Assembly (NCBI GenBank): GCA_030838025.1
Contig: JAUTXM010000205.1
Location: forward strand, 1-8,748
Length of the DNA stretch: 8,748 nt
From: Acidimicrobiaceae bacterium
GTDB lineage: Bacteria > Actinomycetota > Acidimicrobiia > Acidimicrobiales > Palsa-688
Direction of reading: 5' to 3'
Shown here: positions 1 through 4,846 of the stretch, one piece after another
How positions within the stretch are numbered: the first letter of the stretch is position 1
Layout: every line of letters starts with the position of its first letter
Notes under the pieces: generated by a model
Told to the model about the DNA's origin: nothing
Database searches by the model: none
Seen by the model: the letters and a program-made list of their open reading frames with translations, nothing else
Made by a program: the position numbers and the translations under genes

Positions 1-101
1 GCCTCAACGTCCACCGCCTCGACGGCGACTGTTCTCACCTGCCAGTCGACTTCGTATTCAATCGTCTGCTCGTTGTCATTCGCTCCGTCCTTGCTACCCA
101 T
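1..101 (-). CDS. Start of an acidic hypothetical protein, cut by the window edge
   Basis: An ATG at 101-99 opens a frame that runs off the left edge, giving 33 residues. An AGGG at 113-110 sits 8 bases before the ATG as a modest ribosome binding site. The peptide starts MGSKDGANDNEQ and continues with an EYEVDW stretch and alternating Val and acidic residues (VAVEAVDVE), a pattern that would suit a beta strand at the start of a small globular domain. Third codon positions are about 70 percent G/C, lower than in the backbone genes here, as expected for element cargo. The opposite strand is also open over this stretch but turns Arg-rich and has no start with a binding site, so I prefer the minus reading. 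I do not recognise the family. Confidence 0.5.
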   Translation of the reverse strand, partial: MGSKDGANDNEQTIEYEVDWQVRTVAVEAVDVE

Positions 102-369
102 CGCACCGACCCTGACCTCATCGCCAGCGACGTGAACGCTGCACACTGCTCCTTGTGCTCGCCCAAGCGCGTCTCAGCCCCCCGAACCCCTCGACCACGC
201 CAAACAAGGGCTCGGACACGTCGCTCGGCTCGTTCCTGCCGTGCGCGTCCTTGATCCGGCCTTCCGGGCCTCGAGCTTCACGAGCCCACCGGCCTGACGC
301 TGCCGGCGTCACGCGGACGCCACGCTCCTCCTGCGTTGCCGAGCACCGAACCTCCAGCCCGGACCGTTC
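102..369. other. Gap with no convincing gene; possible relic
   Basis: No frame here reads like a normal protein. On the minus strand a strong binding-site-like GGAGGAG (about 333-326) precedes a GTG at 323-321, which reads V-A-S-A and then hits a stop. A second frame from 312 down to 118 contains ASGRW and RGPEGR, which resemble the N-terminal strands of actinobacterial phage-type integrases. In such elements an integrase often follows the excisionase gene, so this could be a decayed integrase start. The resemblance is weak. Confidence 0.2.
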
Positions 370-725
370 CTATAAGGGCAGCGCGTCTTGGCCGCCGGTG
401 CCACCCGCCGGGGCCCGGCGGGCCCGCAGCTGGCGCACCTCGCCGCCCGGCTGCTTCACCGGGCGGTCACCCGGCTTGGACTCTGGGCCGCTGGCCCTTC
501 GTCGTGGGGGGTCGGGCACACACGTCACCGAGCGTCCCAGCATCTGCTCCAAAGCTGCGGTTGGCACCGAAAACAGGCACCGACAGCGAAGTTCGGCAAT
601 CCGGCCCTACCGTCGGTCTCGCGGTACACCCGCGCCTGTTCGTATGCCGTCGTCCGGCCCATTCGCAGGACGCGAGCGGCCTCCTCGATCGTCAGGCAAT
701 CCGGGACAGGGTAAGGCTCGGCCAT
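370..725 (-). pseudogene. Excisionase-like helix-turn-helix protein, frameshifted
   Basis: The ATG at 725-723 has a GAGGT binding site 7 bases upstream (737-733). The first frame gives LTIEEAARVLRMGRTTAYEQ and then RETDGRAGLPNFAVG, the pattern of the small MerR/excisionase-like DNA-binding domains of actinobacterial integrative elements. After residue 51 (Arg, codon 569-567) the sense stops. In the neighbouring frame the family's usual next strand and helix appear at once: VPTAALEQMLGR, starting at 567. One missing base near 567-573, beside a run of four A, accounts for the break. The repaired protein would be about 118 residues ending at 370, with a Pro/Arg/Gly-rich tail. Such proteins bind element ends and direct integrase toward excision, or act as regulators. 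The gene is either inactivated or carries a sequencing error. I see no standard slippery heptamer in frame. Confidence 0.65.
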
Positions 726-764
726 GGCAGCGACCTCGCAGGATCCGAGAATGGTGGGACCTCG

Positions 765-793
765 AACTTACACCCCAGTAATCCTCATTGCAA
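765..793 (-). promoter_or_regulatory. Candidate promoter for the excisionase-like gene
   Basis: On the minus strand TTGCAA (793-788) and TAAGTT (770-765) are 17 bases apart. They lie about 40 bases before the ATG at 725. Matches to the consensus are moderate. TTGCAA is self-complementary, so it could also serve the divergent XRE gene, although no equally good -10 is placed for that direction. Confidence 0.35.
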
Positions 794-837
794 CTGAACT
801 GTTGCGGTAGGCTACGTTACCGTTGAGTACCGATGAG
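790..837. promoter_or_regulatory. Cluster of inverted and direct repeats, likely operators
   Basis: Three symmetric signals are packed between the divergent genes. GCAAC and GTTGC face each other across 6 bases (790-805). CGGTA and TACCG face each other across 8 bases (805-822), with an inner GTAGGCTAC palindrome (807-815). TACCGTTGAG and TACCGATGAG form a tandem 10-base repeat with one mismatch (818-837). The spacings suit a dimeric repressor such as the adjacent XRE protein binding its own promoter and the excisionase promoter. This is inference from position and symmetry. Confidence 0.45.
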
Positions 838-891
838 CGCCGGAACATACAGCCGGGTACCGGTGCGTACCTCAGGCTCGGGAGGAACACC

Positions 892-1500
892 GTGGGCAAT
901 GTCGCAGAACGACTTCAGAAGTTGCTTCCCCGCACCTGGACAGCCAACCAGGTCGTTGCCCACAACCTCTTGCGGGCACGGATATTGCGGGGCTGGACGC
1001 AAGAACAGGCGGCCGACGAACTGGCACCGTATCTAGGCGCCAGGCTCTCGCACGCCAGCTTCTCGGCCATCGAACGCTCCATCGCCAGCGCCCGGGTCAA
1101 GCAGTTCTCGGCGGACGATCTCGTCGCCCTCTCCCGCGCCTTCCGCGTGCCCCTGGGCTGGTGGTTCACCCCACCCGAAGAAGGCGCGCTGCACACCCCG
1201 GACCACAGCCACCACGGCGTCAACTTCGCCGAACTCGTCGACATCGTCCTTGGTACGCCCGACACCCTGCCCGTATTGGCCGAGGCCCTCAACCGGTGGG
1301 CCGCGGCCCGACCGCTCGCGGCGTCCGACCCCCAACGTACACCCAGCGCCACCGCCCGCGCCTCCGAGCTGGCAGAACTACGCGCTCGGTCCATGGTGCG
1401 GGAACGATTCGGTGACCTCGGCGAGGCCCGAGACGTTCTCCGGCGACTGGCCGACCTTCTTGATCAAATGGACCTCGAGACGAGAGACTCCGCCTTGTGA
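892..1500 (+). CDS. XRE-family helix-turn-helix transcriptional regulator
   Basis: I place the start at GTG 892 because GGGAGG (880-885) lies 6 bases upstream. The frame is open back to a TTG at 823, but that start has no binding site and would cover the repeat cluster. The protein is 202 residues. A Cro/C1-type domain spans about 20-93: NLLRARILRGWTQEQAADEL is the first helix pair, then SHASFSAIERS is the recognition region, then SADDLVALSRAFRVPLGWWF closes the domain. The C-terminal half is helical (ELAELRARSMVRERFGDLGE) and may dimerise or bind a partner. It is divergent from the excisionase-like gene across a repeat-rich control region and convergent with the integrase operon. Its likely role is repressor of the element's excision or maintenance genes. 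The family call is firm; the role is inferred. Confidence 0.88.
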   Translation: MGNVAERLQKLLPRTWTANQVVAHNLLRARILRGWTQEQAADELAPYLGARLSHASFSAIERSIASARVKQFSADDLVALSRAFRVPLGWWFTPPEEGALHTPDHSHHGVNFAELVDIVLGTPDTLPVLAEALNRWAAARPLAASDPQRTPSATARASELAELRARSMVRERFGDLGEARDVLRRLADLLDQMDLETRDSAL

Positions 1501-1510
1501 GGATGTTCAA

Positions 1511-1525
1511 TCGGGCATAGCCCGA
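1511..1525. terminator. Short hairpin just after the XRE gene
   Basis: TCGGGC and GCCCGA pair perfectly around a 3-base loop, 10 bases after the stop codon at 1498-1500. There is no T-tract on the plus side, so it would be a weak or Rho-assisted terminator. Confidence 0.3.
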
Positions 1526-1592
1526 AAGGCGACGACTGCCGAGCGGCCGGGGCATCGGGCTGAACTCTGGTCTCCGTGGAGGCGTTGTGAAG

Positions 1593-1617
1593 CACGCCCC
1601 GACCGCGGGTCGGCGTG
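1593..1617. terminator. Strong hairpin between convergent genes
   Basis: CCGACC (1599-1604) and GGTCGG (1608-1613) pair around GCG, and CACG/CGTG extend the stem outside a two-base bulge. It sits midway between the ends of the convergent XRE gene and the integrase operon, where a two-way terminator is expected. No T-tract is present. Confidence 0.35.
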
Positions 1618-1726
1618 GCTGATTGGCTACGAATCTTCGCTCTGGCCCGCGAGCACCCGAGCGCATTTACGCCCGGTTGGCCGGCCGAGAGCCGAACCGT
1701 GCCTCGGTTGCCCGACTGGACCTGAA

Positions 1727-1759
1727 GTCGTCCCCCCCCGCGGAGGACGACAGTCGTCC
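1727..1759. repeat. Triple GTCGTCC repeat forming a 15-base palindrome
   Basis: GTCGTCC occurs at 1727-1733 and 1753-1759, and its reverse complement GGACGAC at 1745-1751. The last two form the perfect palindrome GGACGAC-A-GTCGTCC. The first two form a 7-base stem with an 11-base loop. The cluster lies 13 bases past the stop of the last gene of the integrase operon, so it may be that operon's terminator, an RNA switch between two folds, or a protein site. Confidence 0.5.
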
Positions 1760-1771
1760 GGCGAACTCCCC

Positions 1772-2017
1772 CTATGCCGACGCCGACAGCAGGTGGGTGT
1801 GGGACGACACCGGCCCCGTGAGAGGCCGCAGATGCACGATTCCTTCGTCATCGACATCGACCACCTCGGCAACGGCGACCGCTGTCCCGCGGCCCGCGAC
1901 GACGTAGGTGCCCGGGACGATCTTGGACGGCGTCAGTGCCCGGTCTACCAACGTCCAAGGCAGGCCGGTCTCATCCTCCTCGTTCCAGTCGATCTCGATG
2001 TCGACAGCGACCGTCAT
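1772..2017 (-). CDS. Small acidic hypothetical protein, third gene of the integrase operon
   Basis: The ATG at 2017-2015 overlaps the stop of the upstream gene (ATGA) and has a strong GGAGGAAG binding site at 2029-2022. The frame is open further upstream, but no start there has a comparable site. The protein is 81 residues, acidic and apparently beta-rich: AVDIEIDWNEEDETGLPW, then IVPGTYVVAGRGTAVAVAEVVDVDDEG, with the short motif HLRPLTGPV near the end. It has no signal peptide, membrane segment or Cys cluster. Overlapping start and stop codons imply a fixed ratio with the 128-residue neighbour and possibly a complex. I recall similar hypothetical gene pairs in actinobacteria but cannot confirm this or name a family. 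An antitoxin or immunity role is one possibility for the acidic partner and is unproven. Confidence 0.75.
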   Translation of the reverse strand: MTVAVDIEIDWNEEDETGLPWTLVDRALTPSKIVPGTYVVAGRGTAVAVAEVVDVDDEGIVHLRPLTGPVSSHTHLLSASA

Positions 2018-2400
2018 CGCTCTTCCTCCGACCGCACGTGGTGCGGGTTGGTCATGCGAACATTGTCGCACGCGACGAGCCGCTCGATGTCCCGATCCAG
2101 GTCGGGGAGCATGATCGTGTAGTGCGGTCGCCGGAAGGTCGGTCGCAGCTCCAGCCCGGCCCCGCGGATCGCCCCGGCCGTCATGAGGACAAGGATGTCG
2201 AACTGGGCCAGGCGGTCCCGGGCCAGGGCATCCAATGTCGTCTCGTCGACCGCCGAGAAGACGGAGATGCCGTGCTCCCCGAAGCGAGCCGCAGCGGCGC
2301 TGGCGTCAGATCGGATCGTCACGGTGTCAAGACCGCCGCCCCGCACGACCACCAGGGCGTCATCGGCGAGCTCCTCGATCCGGGCCCGGAACGGGCTCAC
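2014..2400 (-). CDS. Hypothetical protein coupled to the integrase
   Basis: The GTG at 2400-2398 overlaps the integrase stop as GTGA, and no clear binding site precedes it, so translation is probably coupled. The protein is 128 residues. It opens with a charged helix (RARIEELADD), then a strand and Gly-rich turn (ALVVVRGGGLD), a helix with FGEHGISVFSAVDE, a strand-rich DILVLMTAGAIRGAGLEL, and a conserved-looking RPTFRRPHYTIMLPDLD, ending with CDNVRMTNPHH. The Arg/His/Tyr cluster could form an active or nucleic-acid-binding site. No known enzyme motif is complete. It is followed at once by an 81-residue acidic partner. Placement suggests element cargo, with a toxin-like or recombination-accessory role both open. 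The gene is real by overlap, codon use and length; its function is unknown. Confidence 0.78.
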   Translation of the reverse strand: MSPFRARIEELADDALVVVRGGGLDTVTIRSDASAAAARFGEHGISVFSAVDETTLDALARDRLAQFDILVLMTAGAIRGAGLELRPTFRRPHYTIMLPDLDRDIERLVACDNVRMTNPHHVRSEEER

Positions 2401-3548
2401 CCGGGCGTCGGCCCGGTGAACACCTGGTCGATCTGCTCCCCGGCCCGCCGATGCTGCTCGGAAACAGTGTACGTGTATGTGTTGAGGGTGATCTCGATGT
2501 CGGCGTGGCCGAGACGCTCCTGCATGACCTTGTCGTCGCCGACCACGACCCGGCCGACCGACTGGGCAGTGTGCCGCAGCCCTTTGGGCGTGATGCGAGG
2601 CAGGCCGGTCTTCGTGATGAGGTCGTCCATCAGTCGCCCGAAGTTGTTGGGGTCGATCTGGCCACCGAACCCCGTCGTGAACACCAGCCCTGAGTCAACC
2701 CAGGCCCGCCCGCACACCGCCGCCTCCGACAGCTGGCGGGCCCGGTGCCTGCGGAGAACGTCGGCCGTCGCCGGGCCGAAGGTGACTACTCGTTCGCTGG
2801 CCTCGGTCTTGAGCTGCTTCATGACTGGCCGTCCCCGCTCCACCGCCAGCTGCTGCACGACCTCCAACTGGCATCGGTCGAGATCTATGTCTTCCCAGTG
2901 CAGGGCGAGAACCTCACCCCGGCGCAGACCGGTCACGAGGCCGAGATGAAATGCCGCCCCCAGCCGATGATCGGCCACGGCGGCCAGAAACGCCCGCGCC
3001 TCTTCCAGGGTCCAACCGAGGCGCTGGCGCGACCGCGTGGCACGCGGCGGCTGGGTGAGGACGACGGGGTTGCGGGCCAGCCGCCCCCGCTGCACCGCCT
3101 CCTCCAGCGCCATCGACAGCACTTTGCGTACCAGCCGGGACGACGTTGAGCCGAGCCTGGGCTTGCCACCCTCGGGCGGCACCGACAGCTCGCGCAGCCA
3201 GTCGTCGACCACCTCGGGCGTCAGGTCCCCGAGCCGCACCGCCCCGATCATCGGGACGATGTGGCGGACGACGGCCCAGCGGTATTGGTCGTAGGTGGCT
3301 ACCTCGACCCGGCCGTCCTTGGCCGGCAGCCATACCTGCTCAAGGAAGGCGCCAACCGTCTCGTCGTCACCCCCGGCGCGCCCCTCGGCGGCAGCCCGGG
3401 CACAAGCGAGGGCCGCCCGCTTGGTGTCGAAAGTCCCCAGCTGGCGGACGCGCCGACGCCCCGTCGCCGGGTCGTAGCCCGAGACCCGGACGACCCACCG
3501 TCCGCGCTGGCGCTGCACCGACGGCTCCACCGCCTCGACCGCTCGCAT
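2397..3548 (-). CDS. Tyrosine recombinase / phage-type integrase
   Basis: The protein has 383 residues from ATG 3548. An N-terminal arm-binding domain (about 11-60: GRWVVRVSGYDPATGRRRVR, then LGTFDTKRAALA) is followed by a SAM-like core-binding domain (about 63-160) and the catalytic domain (about 175-365). Visible catalytic residues are R209 in TGLRRGE, K247 in LKTEAS, R325 in KGLRHT, H348 in ERLGH and the nucleophile Y358 in TLNTY. K322 stands where the first His of HxxR usually is. The enzyme would recombine the element with the adjacent tRNA-Pro. For the start, TACCAT lies 7 bases before the ATG, which suits a leaderless message. A TTG at 3578 with AGGA upstream would add 10 residues. Its stop overlaps the next gene. 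It appears complete and functional. Confidence 0.93.
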   Translation of the reverse strand: MRAVEAVEPSVQRQRGRWVVRVSGYDPATGRRRVRQLGTFDTKRAALACARAAAEGRAGGDDETVGAFLEQVWLPAKDGRVEVATYDQYRWAVVRHIVPMIGAVRLGDLTPEVVDDWLRELSVPPEGGKPRLGSTSSRLVRKVLSMALEEAVQRGRLARNPVVLTQPPRATRSRQRLGWTLEEARAFLAAVADHRLGAAFHLGLVTGLRRGEVLALHWEDIDLDRCQLEVVQQLAVERGRPVMKQLKTEASERVVTFGPATADVLRRHRARQLSEAAVCGRAWVDSGLVFTTGFGGQIDPNNFGRLMDDLITKTGLPRITPKGLRHTAQSVGRVVVGDDKVMQERLGHADIEITLNTYTYTVSEQHRRAGEQIDQVFTGPTPG

Positions 3549-3599
3549 ACAGCAGATGGTACGCCGGGTGGCCGACAATTACATACATCCTGCATACAT
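3545..3599. repeat. RCATACA repeats between tRNA terminator and integrase
   Basis: On the plus strand ACATACAT (3581-3588) and GCATACAT (3592-3599) lie 11 bases apart, about one helical turn, and GCATACAG (3545-3552) overlaps the integrase start. The two close copies share one face of the DNA in an AT-richer stretch. They could be integrase arm-binding sites or operators for integrase control. Confidence 0.35.
3556..3561 (-). promoter_or_regulatory. Candidate -10 box for the integrase
   Basis: TACCAT on the minus strand ends 7 bases before the A of ATG 3548. That spacing would start the transcript at or next to the start codon, the typical arrangement of actinobacterial leaderless mRNAs. No good -35 element is seen. 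Confidence 0.35.
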
Positions 3600-3611
3600 G
3601 CCCTGGGACGA

Positions 3612-3638
3612 GAAAAGCCGGCGCTTCCCGCACCGGCT
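3612..3638 (-). terminator. Intrinsic terminator after tRNA-Pro
   Basis: Read on the minus strand, AGCCGGTGC and GCGCCGGCT pair over 9 positions (one G-U) around a GGGAA loop and are followed directly by TTTTCTC. It lies 20 bases past the tRNA 3' end and before the integrase. It would end tRNA transcription and isolate the integrase from it. Confidence 0.8.
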
Positions 3639-3657
3639 CTGACCTGCTCTTTTCTAG

Positions 3658-3702
3658 TCGGGCTGCCGAGATTTGAACTCGGGACCTCTTGACCCCCAGT
3701 CA
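3658..3702 (-). other. Probable attachment-site core in the tRNA 3' half
   Basis: Integrases next to a tRNA 3' end normally use the anticodon-to-3'-end segment as crossover site. The T arm and anticodon stem here offer the usual symmetric sequence. The exact core cannot be set because the second copy is not in the window. Confidence 0.45.
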
Positions 3703-3732
3703 AGCGCGCTAACCAAGCTGCGCCACAGCCCG
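3658..3732 (-). tRNA. tRNA-Pro (anticodon GGG)
   Basis: A complete cloverleaf is visible. The acceptor stem CGGGCTG (3732-3726) pairs with CAGCCCG (3665-3659), followed by discriminator A. The D arm is GCGC/GCGC around AGCTTGGTTA. The anticodon stem CTTGA/TCAAG encloses loop CTGGGGG, placing GGG at positions 34-36, which reads CCC proline codons. The T arm is CCGAG-TTCAAAT-CTCGG. Length is 75 bases without an encoded CCA. The upstream zinc-ribbon gene ends 30 bases away. The tRNA is intact although an element lies against its 3' end, so the element must restore the 3' part on insertion. Confidence 0.97.
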
Positions 3733-3750
3733 CGGTGTTGAACCTCGGGC

Positions 3751-3756
3751 ATCCTA
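3751..3756 (-). promoter_or_regulatory. Candidate -10 box for tRNA-Pro
   Basis: TAGGAT on the minus strand lies 18 bases before the mature tRNA 5' end, leaving room for a short leader. No convincing -35 is seen, and read-through from the upstream operon is possible since the gap is only 30 bases. A small inverted repeat CTAGG/CCTAG (3754-3766) overlaps it. Confidence 0.3.
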
Positions 3757-3762
3757 GGGCGC

Positions 3763-3960
3763 CTAGAGGTGGTGCATCACCCACTCGACGCCTTGGTAGG
3801 CCCGGTAGCCCAGATACACGACGATCCCGCCCAGTAATGCCTTGAAATGCCAGGGGACGTTGCGGGGCGGGGCGATCACCTGGCCGCAGGTCGGGCACTC
3901 CCCTCCCTTGCCCATCGCGGGCGGGCTCCAGAACTTGCTACAACTCTCACACCACGGCAT
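3763..3960 (-). CDS. Small zinc-ribbon membrane protein
   Basis: The ATG at 3960-3958 has a near-perfect AGGAGGT binding site at 3973-3967. It lies inside the end of the lyase gene, which it overlaps by 14 bases, so it is the third gene of that operon. The 65-residue protein has two CxxC pairs, C4/C7 (WCESC) and C22/C25 (CPTC), forming a four-Cys zinc ribbon. A Pro/Arg linker follows, then one hydrophobic segment at about 40-60 (ALLGGIVVYLGYRAY). It is probably a monotopic membrane protein with the ribbon in the cytoplasm. I know of no assigned function. Its link to acyl-CoA breakdown may be only positional, since it also adjoins the tRNA. It is complete, and its codon use matches the backbone. 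Confidence 0.88.
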   Translation of the reverse strand: MPWCESCSKFWSPPAMGKGGECPTCGQVIAPPRNVPWHFKALLGGIVVYLGYRAYQGVEWVMHHL

Positions 3961-4846
3961 GGCCGGACCTCCTCGGCCCCGCCTGGGCCACCCGGCTCGG
4001 CACAGGATGTCCGACCAGCGCCGCCACCAGCGCGCTGGCGTCGAGGACCGACCTCAGGTCGACCCCCGTTTCGACCCCCAACTCGTCCAGCAGGTACACC
4101 AGATCCTCGGTGGCCAGGTTGCCGCCCGCTCCGGGGGCGAAGGGCGAGCCGCCGAGCCCGCCGACGGCACAATCGAACTGGGAAAGTCCCCGCCCGAGTG
4201 CGACGTAAGCGTTGAGGAGGGCGGTACCCCGGGTGTCGTGCAGGTGGAGCCCCACCGCGTTGCCCGTCGCAATCAACAAGGCGTCGATGCGGCTCGGGGT
4301 GGCCATCCCCGTCGTATCGGCCAGCGTGATGGTGTTGGCCCCGCCGTCGAGCAGCTGGCCGGCCAGTCCCTCCACCACCGACGCTTCGATGTCGCCCTCG
4401 AACGGCGAACCAAACGCACACGAGATGACGGCGTTCACCGCCACCGAGCCGGCCCGCGCCGCAATGCGACCCGCTTCGGCCACCGATTCCTGCACCGACA
4501 TGGCGACGTTTTTTCCCGAGTAGGCCTCTGACGCCGAGACCGTCACCGTAAGGCCGTCGACCGCCGCCGCCAACGCCAGCTCGGCGCCCCGCACGTTGGG
4601 CACGAGGGCCCAGTAGCGCACGCCGGGTCGCCGTGGCAGCGCCGCCAGCACGTCGCCCGCCTGGGCCATGGCGGGCACGGCGCGGGGGGAAACGAAGGCC
4701 ACGGCCTCGATGTCGGCCACGCCGGTGGCGGCCAGCGCCTCGATCAGGCGCACGCGATCGGTGACCGAAAGTGGTGACTCGCCTTGGAGCCCGTCGCGAG
4801 GACCGACCTCGCGGATGCGCACTGTGGTCGGAACGGCCGAGGTCAT
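3947..4846 (-). CDS. HMG-CoA-lyase-family protein (Cys-to-Ser variant)
   Basis: The start at 4846 overlaps the carboxylase stop (ATGA), so it is coupled to that gene. At 299 residues it has the length of bacterial hydroxymethylglutaryl-CoA lyases, which cleave HMG-CoA to acetoacetate and acetyl-CoA in leucine breakdown. The TIM-barrel landmarks are present: REVGPRDGLQ with R17 and D18, SASEAYSGKNV, LADTTGMATP, the metal-binding HLHD (H201, H203), and GLGGSPFAPGAGGNLATED with N243. The family's catalytic-loop Cys (266 in the human enzyme, in GGCPYA) is Ser here (S234, codon TCG), and GSPFEGD near 146-152 likewise has Ser where human has Cys. Metal ligands and the general fold are kept. It could be a slow or altered HMG-CoA lyase, or a lyase for another 3-hydroxy-3-methylacyl-CoA. 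The family is certain; the substrate is not. Confidence 0.9.
   Translation of the reverse strand: MTSAVPTTVRIREVGPRDGLQGESPLSVTDRVRLIEALAATGVADIEAVAFVSPRAVPAMAQAGDVLAALPRRPGVRYWALVPNVRGAELALAAAVDGLTVTVSASEAYSGKNVAMSVQESVAEAGRIAARAGSVAVNAVISCAFGSPFEGDIEASVVEGLAGQLLDGGANTITLADTTGMATPSRIDALLIATGNAVGLHLHDTRGTALLNAYVALGRGLSQFDCAVGGLGGSPFAPGAGGNLATEDLVYLLDELGVETGVDLRSVLDASALVAALVGHPVPSRVAQAGPRRSGHAVV

Larger units (their letters stand above)
1..3657. mobile_element. Integrated element next to tRNA-Pro (partial, right end)
   Basis: A tyrosine integrase begins about 110 bases from the 3' end of a tRNA-Pro gene and points away from it. Behind it lie small uncharacterised genes, an XRE regulator, a frameshifted excisionase-like gene and another small gene. 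This is the usual layout of an actinobacterial element inserted in the 3' end of a tRNA. The right boundary is inferred to lie in the tRNA 3' half. I searched by eye for a second copy of the tRNA 3' end (the T-arm and anticodon-stem sequences) between 1 and 3600 and found none, so the left boundary is outside the window. No replication, transfer or phage structural gene is visible, so integrative plasmid, conjugative element, prophage and decayed island all remain possible. Confidence 0.75.

Noticed and set aside
567..573. Programmed -1 frameshift in the excisionase-like gene
   Set aside because: The codons TGT TTT CGG TGC do not make a canonical slippery heptamer, and no downstream stem stands out. 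A base loss or sequencing error is simpler.
155..781. Long plus-strand open frame across the left region
   Set aside because: It is Arg/Pro/Ser-rich, lies antisense to the excisionase-like frames, and has no binding site or recognisable motif. It is typical of noncoding frames in high-GC DNA.
1936..2949. 337-codon plus-strand open frame antisense to the integrase operon
   Set aside because: It is antisense to three well-supported minus-strand genes, and its composition is low-complexity Arg/Ser/Pro.
1..3600. Second attachment site as a copy of the tRNA 3' end
   Set aside because: No match to the T arm or anticodon stem of the tRNA was found by eye. The nearest resemblance (around 757-766) is only a few bases.
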